Origin: Streptomyces physcomitrii
GTDB lineage: Bacteria > Actinomycetota > Actinomycetes > Streptomycetales > Streptomycetaceae
Assembly: GCF_012273655.1 (NCBI RefSeq)
Contig: NZ_JAAWWP010000011.1
Coordinates: forward strand, 1-64,000
DNA length: 64,000 nt
Direction: 5' to 3'
A program made the position numbers and the translations under genes. The first letter of the stretch is position 1. Each line of letters starts with the position of its first letter. The notes below the pieces were generated by a model. It saw only the letters and a list, made by a program, of their open reading frames with translations. It searched no databases and was not told where the DNA came from. This document shows, piece by piece, positions 35,790-43,670 of this stretch.

Positions 35790-37073
35790 ATGGCTGCGCA
35801 GACTGTCGCCACCACCCCCACCGTCGATCTCGGACCGGCCGCCGCGCTGTCCTGCCGCGAGTGCAAGGAGCGCTTCCCGCTCGGGCCGATCTTCGCCTGC
35901 GAGAGCTGTTTCGGCCCGCTGGAGATCGCCTACGACCTGCCTGCCGGCGACCCCGAGGCCCTGCGCGCCCGTATCGAGGCCGGCCCGAACAGCATCTGGC
36001 GCTACGCCCCCCTGCTGCCCGTCCCCGCGGACGTCGCCCGGAAGCCCAGCCTGAACCCGGGCTTCACCAAGCTCGTCAAGGCCGACAACCTCGCCCGCGA
36101 GCTCGGTGTCACCGGCGGCCTCTACGTCAAGGACGACTCCGGCAACCCGACGCACTCCTTCAAGGACCGCGTCGTCGCCATCGCCGTCGAGGCCGCCCGC
36201 GCCTTCGGCTTCACCACCCTGTCCTGCTCCTCCACCGGCAACCTGGCGGGGGCCGTCGGCGCCGCCGCCGCCCGGGCCGGCTTCCGCTCCTGCGTGTTCA
36301 TCCCGCACGACCTGGAGCAGGGCAAGGTCGTCATGGCCGCGGTCTACGGCGGCGAGCTGGTCGGCATCGAGGGCAACTACGACGACGTCAACCGCTTCTG
36401 CTCCGAACTCATCGGCGACCCGCTCGGCGAGGGCTGGGGCTTCGTCAACGTCAATCTGCGCCCGTACTACGGCGAGGGCTCCAAGACCCTGGCGTACGAG
36501 ATCTGCGAGCAGCTCGGCTGGCGGCTGCCCGACCAGATCGTGGTGCCGATCGCCTCCGGCTCCCAGCTCACCAAGATCGACAAGGGCTTGCAGGAGCTGA
36601 TCGCGCTCGGGCTCGTCGAGGACAGGCCGTACAAGATCTTCGGTGCCCAGGCCGAGGGCTGCTCGCCGGTCTCGGTGGCCTTCAAGGGCGGCCACGACGT
36701 GGTCCGCCCGCAGAAGCCGGACACCATCGCCAAGTCGCTGGCCATCGGCAACCCGGCCGACGGCCCGTACGTGCTCGACATCGCCCGGCGCACCGGCGGC
36801 GCCGTGGAGGACGTGGACGACGCGCAGATCGTCGAGGCCATCAAGCTGCTCGCGCGCACCGAGGGGATCTTCGCCGAGACCGCGGGCGGGGTCACCGTCG
36901 GCGTCACCCGCAAGCTCATCGAGGCGGGGCTGCTCGACCCCGCCCTCAGCACCGTCGTCCTCAACACCGGCGACGGCCTGAAGACCCTCGACGCGGTCGC
37001 GCCGACCACCGGGCCCACGGCCACCATCCGCCCGAGCCTGGACGCGTTCCGCGACGCGGGCCTGGCCCACTGA
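35790..37073 (+). CDS. thrC: Threonine synthase
   Basis: 427 aa from ATG 35790. A longer frame starting at GTG 35742 is rejected because it lies inside the riboswitch. An N-terminal Cys pair (SCRECKERFPLGPIFACESC) precedes the PLP fold: catalytic Lys in PTHSFKDRVVAIA, phosphate-binding SSTGNLAGAVGAAAARAG, and a glycine-rich TAGGVTVGVTR loop. It converts O-phosphohomoserine to threonine. A sulfur-carrier gene follows 35 bp downstream. Expression is under the upstream SAM riboswitch; a TACAGT -10-like box lies at 35506-35511. Confidence 0.95.
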   Translation: MAAQTVATTPTVDLGPAAALSCRECKERFPLGPIFACESCFGPLEIAYDLPAGDPEALRARIEAGPNSIWRYAPLLPVPADVARKPSLNPGFTKLVKADNLARELGVTGGLYVKDDSGNPTHSFKDRVVAIAVEAARAFGFTTLSCSSTGNLAGAVGAAAARAGFRSCVFIPHDLEQGKVVMAAVYGGELVGIEGNYDDVNRFCSELIGDPLGEGWGFVNVNLRPYYGEGSKTLAYEICEQLGWRLPDQIVVPIASGSQLTKIDKGLQELIALGLVEDRPYKIFGAQAEGCSPVSVAFKGGHDVVRPQKPDTIAKSLAIGNPADGPYVLDIARRTGGAVEDVDDAQIVEAIKLLARTEGIFAETAGGVTVGVTRKLIEAGLLDPALSTVVLNTGDGLKTLDAVAPTTGPTATIRPSLDAFRDAGLAH

Positions 37074-37108
37074 CGACCCGACGGCACACCGCAGAAAGGC
37101 CCGATCCC

Positions 37109-37387
37109 ATGAGCGTGAACGTCCGCATCCCCACCATCCTGCGCACCTACACCGGCGGGCAGGCCGAGGTCGCCGCCGAGGGCGCCACCCTCTCCGAGGT
37201 CATCGCCGACCTGGAGCGCAACCACGCCGGCATCGCCGCCCGTGTCCTGGACGACGAGGGCAAGCTGCGCCGCTTCGTCAACGTCTACGTGAACGACGAC
37301 GACGTCCGCTTCGAGCAGGGCCTGGAGACCGCGACCCCCGACGGCGCCGGCGTCTCGATCATCCCCGCGGTGGCGGGCGGCTGCTGA
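37109..37387 (+). CDS. CysO/MoaD-like sulfur carrier with an extra C-terminal Cys
   Basis: 92 aa. Ubiquitin-like sulfur carrier closely resembling mycobacterial CysO (VRIPTILRTYTGGQ at the N-terminus, FVNVYVNDDDVRFEQGL, and IIPAVAGG near the end). Active carriers end in Gly-Gly; this one ends in Gly-Gly-Cys, so a residue must be removed, probably by a JAMM protease, before thiocarboxylation. CysO donates sulfur for cysteine synthesis with CysM and MoeZ. It is 35 bp after thrC and so under the same SAM riboswitch. AAAGG precedes the start. Confidence 0.85.
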   Translation: MSVNVRIPTILRTYTGGQAEVAAEGATLSEVIADLERNHAGIAARVLDDEGKLRRFVNVYVNDDDVRFEQGLETATPDGAGVSIIPAVAGGC

Positions 37388-37437
37388 GCCGGGCGCCGCG
37401 GACCCCCGTAGCGCCCCCGCGTGATCCTTTACTGCCG

Positions 37438-37473
37438 ATTGCCCCCTCCGCGAGGAAAAGCGGAGGGGGCAAT
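37438..37473 (+). terminator. Terminator after thrC-cysO
   Basis: 14-bp perfect stem ATTGCCCCCTCCGC (37438-37451) with 37460-37473, loop of 8 nt (GAGGAAAA). A short AT-containing tail follows. Confidence 0.85.
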
Positions 37474-37689
37474 TCTGCAGGGTTGAAAGGAGTAGAGTTG
37501 GGGAACCGCGCCTCTCGCTTGTGCCACGTGCATATGTGTTCTCGCCGGTGAGCCAGCAAGAAGTGGTCAACATGGCCTCGCTCTTTGCCGCGTTGGCCCC
37601 CTTTTGTCAGGCCCGGCTTGCCCTGGAGTCGGGCATTTCTCCTTCCTTTTCCGTTCGGCGGTCCCGATATTTCTCATCCGATTGCCCTG

Positions 37690-37717
37690 TTGCACAGGGC
37701 AGTTGGGCGGATACATT
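37690..37717 (+). promoter_or_regulatory. Candidate promoter of the cold-shock gene
   Basis: TTGCAC (37690-37695) and TACATT (37712-37717), 16 nt apart. The transcript would have a leader of about 97 nt, as in other cold-shock genes. The leader contains inverted repeats (ACCCGGG/CCCGGGT near 37740-37772, CTTGCGCAAG near 37790). The preceding 200 bp are lower in GC than the rest and contain no supported gene. Confidence 0.4.
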
Positions 37718-37820
37718 CAGCCGCGGTCGGCGCGTTACGCACCCGGGATCCGGGGGCGAGGTCTGACCCGGGTCCGCGAAGTGCGGGCTTGCGCAAGGGC
37801 CAGTAACAGGGGAGTTAGGC

Positions 37821-38027
37821 ATGGCTCAGGGCACCGTCAAGTGGTTCAACGCGGAGAAGGGCTACGGCTTCATCGCGGTCGACGGTGGTGCGGATGTTTT
37901 CGTCCACTACAGCGCGATTCAGATGGACGGCTACCGCACCCTGGAAGAGGGTCAGCGAGTCGAGTTCGAGATCTCGCAGGGCCAGAAGGGCCCGCAGGCG
38001 GACATGGTCCGTCTCGCGGCCGGCTGA
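37821..38027 (+). CDS. CspA-family cold-shock protein
   Basis: 68 aa. All RNP signatures are present: GTVKWFNAEKGYGFI (RNP1) and DVFVHYSAI (RNP2), then FEISQGQKGPQADMVRL. Single-stranded nucleic acid chaperone of the ScoF/SCO4295 type, normally next to groEL2 in Streptomyces. GGGGAG lies 6-7 nt upstream of the ATG. A long 5' leader and a strong terminator (38070-38105) surround it. Confidence 0.95.
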   Translation: MAQGTVKWFNAEKGYGFIAVDGGADVFVHYSAIQMDGYRTLEEGQRVEFEISQGQKGPQADMVRLAAG

Positions 38028-38069
38028 GGCGCCGACACAGCGACATCGAGCGACATCACGTAGGACCTG

Positions 38070-38105
38070 CGGAGGGTCCGCACCCGTCAGGGTGCGGGCC
38101 CTCCG
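38070..38105 (+). terminator. Terminator after the cold-shock gene
   Basis: Stem of 16 bp with one G-T wobble: CGGAGGGTCCGCACCC (38070-38085) with 38090-38105, loop GTCA. Confidence 0.85.
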
Positions 38106-38176
38106 TCCGTGCTGCCCGCCCGCCGTCCGCGCCGGGTGTCCCGGGGGTCGAGTCGGCCGCGGCGGGGGCCCTGCGC

Positions 38177-38203
38177 CTTGCACTCGGAGGGGGAGAGTGC
38201 TAA
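38177..38203 (+). promoter_or_regulatory. CIRCE element 1 (HrcA operator) upstream of groEL
   Basis: CTTGCACTC (38177-38185) and GAGTGCTAA (38195-38203) with a 9-nt spacer. The right half is perfect and the left has two mismatches to TTAGCACTC-N9-GAGTGCTAA. TTGCAC within it may serve as a -35 box. Confidence 0.8.
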
Positions 38204-38212
38204 TCATTGGCG

Positions 38213-38239
38213 TTAGCACTCTGATGGTGAGAGTGACAA
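38213..38239 (+). promoter_or_regulatory. CIRCE element 2 (HrcA operator) upstream of groEL
   Basis: TTAGCACTC (38213-38221), 9-nt spacer, GAGTGACAA (38231-38239). The left half is perfect, the right has two mismatches. The two inner halves of elements 1 and 2 are also 9 nt apart and form a perfect inverted repeat. Confidence 0.85.
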
Positions 38240-38390
38240 AAGCAGGACCGGGTCGGTGAGGCCCGCAGCCGGGTGGGGCAAGGAACCGCCAGGATGTGGG
38301 CCGTCCGTCGCGGGCGCCAGCGCGGTCCGAAGTATCCACCCTTCCCCGGGGGTCGACCGGGGGAGACCCCGTCTCGGAGGACCACTTCAC

Positions 38391-40016
38391 ATGGCCAAGA
38401 TCATCGCGTTCGACGAGGAGGCACGGCGCGGCCTCGAGCGCGGCATGAACCAGCTCGCCGACGCCGTCAAGGTGACCCTCGGCCCCAAGGGTCGCAACGT
38501 CGTCCTCGAGAAGAAGTGGGGCGCCCCCACGATCACCAACGATGGTGTCTCCATCGCCAAGGAGATCGAGCTCGAGGACCCGTACGAGAAGATCGGCGCC
38601 GAGCTGGTCAAGGAGGTCGCGAAGAAGACGGACGACGTCGCCGGTGACGGCACGACGACCGCGACCGTCCTCGCCCAGGCGCTGGTCCGCGAGGGCCTGC
38701 GCAACGTCGCCGCGGGTGCCAACCCGATGGCGCTCAAGCGCGGCATCGAGAAGGCCGTGGAGTCCGTCTCCGCCGCCCTGCTCGAGCAGGCCAAGGACGT
38801 GGAGACCAAGGAGCAGATCGCCTCCACCGCCTCCATCTCCGCCGCCGACACCCAGATCGGCGAGCTCATCGCCGAGGCCATGGACAAGGTCGGCAAGGAA
38901 GGCGTCATCACCGTCGAGGAGTCCCAGACCTTCGGTCTGGAGCTGGAGCTCACCGAGGGTATGCGCTTCGACAAGGGCTACATCTCGGCGTACTTCGCCA
39001 CCGACATGGAGCGTATGGAGGCGTCGCTCGACGACCCGTACATCCTGATCGCCAACTCCAAGATCGGCAACGTCAAGGACCTGCTGCCGCTCCTGGAGAA
39101 GGTCATGCAGTCCGGCAAGCCGCTGCTGATCATCGCCGAGGACGTCGAGGGCGAGGCCCTGTCGACCCTGGTCGTCAACAAGATCCGCGGCACCTTCAAG
39201 TCCGTCGCCGTCAAGGCCCCGGGCTTCGGCGACCGCCGCAAGGCCATGCTCGGCGACATCGCCATCCTCACCGGTGGCGAGGTCATCTCCGAGGAGGTCG
39301 GCCTCAAGCTGGAGAACGCCGGTCTGGAGCTCCTCGGCCGCGCCCGCAAGGTCGTCATCACCAAGGACGAGACCACCATCGTCGACGGCTCGGGCTCCGC
39401 GGACCAGGTCCAGGGCCGCGTGAACCAGATCCGTGCCGAGATCGAGAACAGCGACTCGGACTACGACCGCGAGAAGCTCCAGGAGCGCCTCGCGAAGCTG
39501 GCCGGCGGCGTGGCCGTCATCAAGGCCGGCGCCGCCACCGAGGTGGAGCTCAAGGAGCGCAAGCACCGCATCGAGGACGCCGTGCGCAACGCCAAGGCGG
39601 CCGTCGAGGAGGGCATCGTCGCCGGTGGTGGCGTGGCCCTGCTCCAGGCCTCCCAGGTCTTCGAGAAGCTGGAGCTGGACGGCGACGAGGCCACCGGTGC
39701 CGCCGCCGTCAAGCTGGCCCTGGAGGCCCCGCTCAAGCAGATCGCGGTCAACGCCGGTCTCGAGGGCGGCGTCGTGGTCGAGAAGGTGCGCAACCTGACC
39801 CCGGGTCACGGCCTCAACGCCGCCACGGGCGAGTACGTCGACCTGGTCGCCGAGGGCATCATCGACCCGGCCAAGGTGACGCGCTCCGCGCTGCAGAACG
39901 CCGCGTCGATCGCCGCGCTCTTCCTCACCACCGAGGCCGTCATCGCCGACAAGCCGGAGAAGGCCGCCCCGGCGGGCGCTCCGGGCGGCATGCCGGGCGG
40001 TGACATGGACTTCTGA
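38391..40016 (+). CDS. groEL: Chaperonin GroEL (GroEL2-type)
   Basis: 541 aa from ATG 38391; GGAGG lies 10 nt upstream. Full-length Hsp60: VTLGPKGRNVVLEKKWGAPTI, the ATP site GDGTTTATVLAQAL, and GRNLT-type equatorial contacts. The tail is GGMPGGDMDF, the Gly-Gly-Met type of the housekeeping actinobacterial GroEL2 (the groES-linked GroEL1 usually has a His-rich tail). No groES is present here, so its partner is elsewhere. Expression is controlled by two CIRCE elements and HrcA, which derepress on heat shock. About 150 nt lie between the operators and the start. Confidence 0.97.
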   Translation: MAKIIAFDEEARRGLERGMNQLADAVKVTLGPKGRNVVLEKKWGAPTITNDGVSIAKEIELEDPYEKIGAELVKEVAKKTDDVAGDGTTTATVLAQALVREGLRNVAAGANPMALKRGIEKAVESVSAALLEQAKDVETKEQIASTASISAADTQIGELIAEAMDKVGKEGVITVEESQTFGLELELTEGMRFDKGYISAYFATDMERMEASLDDPYILIANSKIGNVKDLLPLLEKVMQSGKPLLIIAEDVEGEALSTLVVNKIRGTFKSVAVKAPGFGDRRKAMLGDIAILTGGEVISEEVGLKLENAGLELLGRARKVVITKDETTIVDGSGSADQVQGRVNQIRAEIENSDSDYDREKLQERLAKLAGGVAVIKAGAATEVELKERKHRIEDAVRNAKAAVEEGIVAGGGVALLQASQVFEKLELDGDEATGAAAVKLALEAPLKQIAVNAGLEGGVVVEKVRNLTPGHGLNAATGEYVDLVAEGIIDPAKVTRSALQNAASIAALFLTTEAVIADKPEKAAPAGAPGGMPGGDMDF

Positions 40017-40079
40017 TCGGCCACCGGCTCCGGCCGGTCGACGATCGAGCGGTCTTCGAGGCCTCCGGGCCTCGACCAG

Positions 40080-40108
40080 GGCGGCATCCCTTCGGGGGTG
40101 CCGCCTTT
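40080..40108 (+). terminator. Terminator after groEL
   Basis: GGCGGCATCCC (40080-40090) pairs with GGGGTGCCGCC (40095-40105) through one T-G wobble, loop TTCG, then TTT. A second hairpin (TCGAGGCC at 40056-40063 with 40068-40075) lies just before it. Confidence 0.85.
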
Positions 40109-40265
40109 CGGTGTGTGTGGGAGGCCCGGGGCGGAGTTCCCGGGCGCGGGAATGATCACTCGATCGTGCGGTTCCGGGAGAAGGCGGCGGATCTCTCCGC
40201 AAGGCGGTCTAGCCTCGCTTGCGTACGGCCGCGGAGGGGACCCGTGGCCGCGGAGAGGACCTGTG

Positions 40266-40871
40266 ATGACCGCCGTACGGGCCGCCGAGCGGGGCCGGGC
40301 TCCGCGGGACGGGGAGTGGGAGTACCTGCTCCGGACGTGGCGCGGGCTGAACGTGCCGGAAGGCTGGCGCGCCGAGATCGACGAAGGGCAGATCGCCTTG
40401 GTACCGCCGCCGCACCGGCACCACCACGCCACCGCAGAGGCCCTTCAGTACAGCCTCTATGCCGAACTCCCCGCGGAGCTGGGCATCTACCAGGCTCTCG
40501 GCGTGCACATCGCCCCGCTGGGGAAGCTGCTCCTCCCCGACCTGGTGGTGCTGCCCCGGGTGCTGGTGGCGGCGGAGGACTCGCAGGACAACGCCCCCTT
40601 CGAGGCCGCCGACGCCCGGCTGCTGGTGGAGATCACCTCGGGGACCACCGCCCGTACGGACCGCACCCGCAAGCTCTGGGCGTATGCGCGGGCGCAGGTG
40701 CCGCTCTATCTGCTCGTGGACCGCTTCGACGAGCGCGGCCCCATGGTCACCCTGTACAGCGATCCGCAGGACGGCATGTACAAACGCGGCGAGGGGGTGC
40801 CGTTCGGTCAGCCCCTCACCCTGCCCGACCCCTTCCACACCACGCTGCCCACGGAGAAGTTCCCGCGCTGA
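40266..40871 (+). CDS. Uma2-family (DUF820) predicted endonuclease-like protein
   Basis: 201 aa from ATG 40266 with GAGAGGA upstream. The PD-(D/E)XK-like Uma2 core is visible: LYAELPAELGIYQALGVHIAP, LLPDLVVLPRVL (active Asp), LLVEITSGTTARTDRTRKLWAYARAQVPLYLLVD (Glu and Lys). Family members are abundant in Streptomyces and cyanobacteria; their biological role is uncertain. TAGCCT at 40210-40215 may be the -10 box. Confidence 0.8.
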   Translation: MTAVRAAERGRAPRDGEWEYLLRTWRGLNVPEGWRAEIDEGQIALVPPPHRHHHATAEALQYSLYAELPAELGIYQALGVHIAPLGKLLLPDLVVLPRVLVAAEDSQDNAPFEAADARLLVEITSGTTARTDRTRKLWAYARAQVPLYLLVDRFDERGPMVTLYSDPQDGMYKRGEGVPFGQPLTLPDPFHTTLPTEKFPR

Positions 40872-40936
40872 GGTGGCAGTTGACCGGTCCGCCCCCGGGG
40901 TGCCCGCCCTATACCCCCTCCCCGTATGATGATCCG

Positions 40937-41467
40937 GTGACCAGTACCCCGCGCCACCCGACCGCGACCTCGCGAGGTCGCGGTCCCGTGCTGCTGGTGC
41001 TCCTGGTCCTCGCCGGTCTCCTGGCGATGCACGGGCTGGCGCCGCACGGGGCGGGGGGCTCCGCGCATTCCGGGTCCGCCGGACATGCGGCTCGTGCGAC
41101 TCACCCGGCTCATGCGGTGCATGAGGCTCGGACGGTTCACCCGGGTCACCCGGCTCGTGCTGCTCACCCGGCTCGTGCTGCTCACCCGGCTCGTGCTGCT
41201 CACGCGGCGCAGGTGGTTCCCGTCGCCCCCGCGGTGAGTTCCCGTCCGCAGGCGGAGGGTGGGGATCCCGCGGGCGGTCAGGCGCGGCACGCGGACGCGG
41301 CCTGTGCGGCGAGCGGTACGAGCAAGGCGCCGGTGGTCCCGGTGCTCGTAGCCGCGGGTGTGCAGCCGGTGGTGGCGGCCCCGTTCGCCGTGCGCGCCGA
41401 GCGGGCGGTCGCGGCACCGGGGCGGGCCCCGCCTTCACTTGCCGAACTCCAACTGCTGCGGATCTAG
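40937..41467 (+). CDS. DUF6153-like His-rich membrane protein
   Basis: 176 aa from GTG 40937. N-terminal membrane helix (VLLVLLVLAGLLAMHGLAP), a His/Ala/Pro-rich middle built on repeats of HPARAA encoded by an 18-bp tandem repeat (about 41146-41205), and the C-terminal PPSLAELQLLRI characteristic of Streptomyces DUF6153 proteins. Two Cys-containing turns follow the His-rich part. TATGAT (40925-40930) 6 nt before the GTG suggests a leaderless mRNA. The next gene is the DUF305 protein, so a metal-related extracytoplasmic function for the pair is plausible but unproven. Confidence 0.75.
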   Translation: MTSTPRHPTATSRGRGPVLLVLLVLAGLLAMHGLAPHGAGGSAHSGSAGHAARATHPAHAVHEARTVHPGHPARAAHPARAAHPARAAHAAQVVPVAPAVSSRPQAEGGDPAGGQARHADAACAASGTSKAPVVPVLVAAGVQPVVAAPFAVRAERAVAAPGRAPPSLAELQLLRI

Positions 41468-41585
41468 AGGCACTTGCGCCGCGCCCGCGTCCGGTACGCA
41501 GGCGCGCGCTCCGGCATGCCCCCATCCGTACTCCCGCGGAGCCGTTCGCTCGAAGCTCCGCGGTACAGCCAGGAGTTGCCCGTAT

Positions 41586-42404
41586 ATGAGCACGTCTCGC
41601 AGCACTACCGGCGCCCTCAGCGCCGCCAAGTCCAGCAAGCGCAACGCCAGTTCTCGTCCTCGTACGCGTATCCGTACGCGCGCCCGCGGCCCTGTGGTCC
41701 GCCGTACCGCCGGAGTCGCCGTCGCCGTCACAGCCGCCCTGCTGCTCGCCGCCTGCGGTGGGGGCGAAAACGGGGCCGGAGGCCACTCCGGGCACGGTGG
41801 TTCCCGTACCGCTCGGCCCTCGGCCGGTAGCAGCGAGGGCGCGCCCAGTGCGGCCGATGTCGCCTTCGCGCAGCAGATGATCCCGCACCACCGGCAGGCC
41901 CTGGAGATGTCCCGGCTGGCCACCACCCGGGCCGCCTCGCCGCAGGTCAAGCGCCTCGCGGAGCGGATCGAGAAGGGGCAGGAACCGGAGATCAGGACCA
42001 TGTCCGGATGGCTGCGGTCCTGGGACGAGCCGGTGCCGCCCGCCGAGGGAGACGACGCGGGCGGCATGGACCACGACGGTGGGGACCACAGTGGTTCGGA
42101 CCACGACGGTATGGACCACGACGGCATGGACCACAACGGCTCGGACACCTCCGGCCACGGCGATCACGGCGGCATGCCCGGCATGATGACCGGCGCCGAG
42201 CTGAAGAAGCTGGCGGCGGTCTCCGGAAAGGCCTTCGACACGGCGTTCCTGGAGCTGATGGTCGAGCACCACCAGGGTGCGGTGCGGATGGCCAGGACCG
42301 AGCGGGCCAAGGGTGCGTACGGCCCCGCGAAGGAGATGGCGGCGGAGGTGATCACCGCCCAGAGCGCCGAGATCGAGGAGATGAAGGGGCTCCTCGGCGA
42401 CTGA
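41586..42404 (+). CDS. DUF305 lipoprotein with two DUF305 halves and a Asp/His/Met-rich insert
   Basis: 272 aa from ATG 41586, with CAGGAG upstream. Basic N-terminus, hydrophobic stretch and lipobox LLLAAC indicate a lipoprotein. Two DUF305-type helices follow: DVAFAQQMIPHHRQALEMSRLA (about 90-111) and FDTAFLELMVEHHQGAVRMA (about 213-232), with an insert between them rich in MDHDG-type units that could bind metal. DUF305 proteins are ferritin-like four-helix bundles, often near copper genes. Adjacent to the His-rich DUF6153 gene (118 bp gap). Confidence 0.8.
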   Translation: MSTSRSTTGALSAAKSSKRNASSRPRTRIRTRARGPVVRRTAGVAVAVTAALLLAACGGGENGAGGHSGHGGSRTARPSAGSSEGAPSAADVAFAQQMIPHHRQALEMSRLATTRAASPQVKRLAERIEKGQEPEIRTMSGWLRSWDEPVPPAEGDDAGGMDHDGGDHSGSDHDGMDHDGMDHNGSDTSGHGDHGGMPGMMTGAELKKLAAVSGKAFDTAFLELMVEHHQGAVRMARTERAKGAYGPAKEMAAEVITAQSAEIEEMKGLLGD

Positions 42405-42452
42405 GCCCCTCGGCGGAGCCCGTCGGCAGAGCCGCCCGTGAGCCGAGCCGAT

Positions 42453-42530
42453 GAGCCGAGACCCTCAGCGGAGTTCATGAGCCGAGCCCGTCGGCGCAGT
42501 TCATGAGCCGAGACCGTCAGCGGGGCTGGC
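42453..42530. repeat. 26-bp tandem repeat downstream of the DUF305 gene
   Basis: Three units starting GAGCCGAG: 42453-42478, 42479-42504, 42505-42530, each a variant of GAGCCGAGACCGTCAGCGG plus AGTTCAT, then a partial fourth. No ORF. Confidence 0.8.
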
Positions 42531-42545
42531 GAGCCGAGCCCGAAG

Positions 42546-42586
42546 CCGACGGGCCCGGGACCGCTTCGGCGGTCCGGGCCCGTCGG
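42546..42586. terminator. Bidirectional terminator
   Basis: CCGACGGGCCCGG..ACCGC (42546-42564) with 42569-42586, one bulged G, loop TTCG. It lies between the DUF305 gene and murQ, which converge. Confidence 0.8.
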
Positions 42587-42612
42587 TGCCGGATCAGGTC
42601 CGGTCGGATGGA

Positions 42613-43563
42613 TCAGACCTTGTGCGCCCCGGCGAGTGCCTCGCGCAGATGGCCCTTGCTCTCGGTCAGGAGCCGGGCGGCGGTGGGGCCGTCGACCTCG
42701 CCGAGGATCATCAGGATGGCGTTCTTGACCTCGCCGCCGGTGGCCGAGAGGGCGTGCTCGATCTCCACGTCGGGCGCGCCGGTGGCCAGCGAGACGATGC
42801 GGCGGGAGCGGGCGCGCAGCTTCTCGTTGGAGGCGCGGACGTCCACCATCAGGTTCCCGTAGGTCTTGCCGAGCCGGATCATGGTGATCGTCGAGATCAT
42901 GTTGAGGACGAGCTTCTGGGCGGTGCCGCCCTTGAGCCGGGTGGAGCCGGTGAGGAGTTCGGGGCCGACCACGACCTCGATGCCGTGCTCGGCCGCGGCG
43001 GCGAGCGGGCTGCCCGCGTTGCAGGACAGGCCGAGGGTCAGGGCGCCCTGCTCGCGGGCGTACTCCACCGCTCCGATCGCGTACGGGGTGCGGCCCGAGG
43101 CGGAGATGCCGACGACCACGTCCTCGGCGCGCAGCGAGAGCGCGGCGAGGTCCGAGGCGGCGAGCGGCTTGGAGTCCTCGGCGCCCTCGACCGACTCGAC
43201 CATGGCGCCCGGGCCGCCCGCGATCAGGCCGACCACCTGGGAGGGCGCGGTGTTGAAGGTCGGCGGGCACTCGCTGGCGTCCAGGATGCCCATCCGGCCG
43301 GCGGTGCCCGCGCCCGCGTAGATGAGCCGCCCGCCGCGCGCCAGGCGCTCCGCGGCGGCGTCGATCGCGGCGGCGATCTGCGGGAGCTGCCGGGCGACCG
43401 CGCCCGCGACGCTCGCGTCCTCGCCGTTCATGATGCGGGTGATCTCAAGGGTCGGGAGCTGGTCGATCTCGGCGAGTTCGGGCCGGAACTCCTCCGTCGT
43501 GAGATGGGCGAGCTCGGCCTTGAGCTCGTGGTAGGGGGAGGAGGCGTCGGCGGGGGAAGTCAT
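42613..43563 (-). CDS. murQ: N-acetylmuramic acid-6-phosphate etherase
   Basis: 316 aa. SIS-domain etherase: AGAGTAGRMGILDASECPPTFN (about residues 86-107), GISASGRTPYAIGAVEYAREQGA, TGSTRLKGGTAQKLVLNMIST. It splits MurNAc-6-P into GlcNAc-6-P and lactate, feeding nagA. Its upstream neighbour on the same strand (107 bp gap) is an RpiR/MurR-type regulator. Thus cell-wall recycling and chitin use converge on GlcNAc-6-P in this window. Confidence 0.95.
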   Translation of the reverse strand: MTSPADASSPYHELKAELAHLTTEEFRPELAEIDQLPTLEITRIMNGEDASVAGAVARQLPQIAAAIDAAAERLARGGRLIYAGAGTAGRMGILDASECPPTFNTAPSQVVGLIAGGPGAMVESVEGAEDSKPLAASDLAALSLRAEDVVVGISASGRTPYAIGAVEYAREQGALTLGLSCNAGSPLAAAAEHGIEVVVGPELLTGSTRLKGGTAQKLVLNMISTITMIRLGKTYGNLMVDVRASNEKLRARSRRIVSLATGAPDVEIEHALSATGGEVKNAILMILGEVDGPTAARLLTESKGHLREALAGAHKV

Positions 43564-43670
43564 GGCGAGGCTGCTTCCGTGCTTTCCGTGAGGGGGCGGG
43601 GGTGCGGAGTCGGTCGCCGACGTCCGTGTCGGCGACCCGCGGCGGTACGTGGCTGGGGGCCTCGGGGACC

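Noticed and set aside
37521..37766. Possible 81-aa gene upstream of the cold-shock gene
   Set aside because: No ribosome binding site, no recognisable family, and it overlaps the candidate promoter of the cold-shock gene.
38391..40016. groESL operon
   Set aside because: No groES-like frame was found upstream or downstream of groEL.
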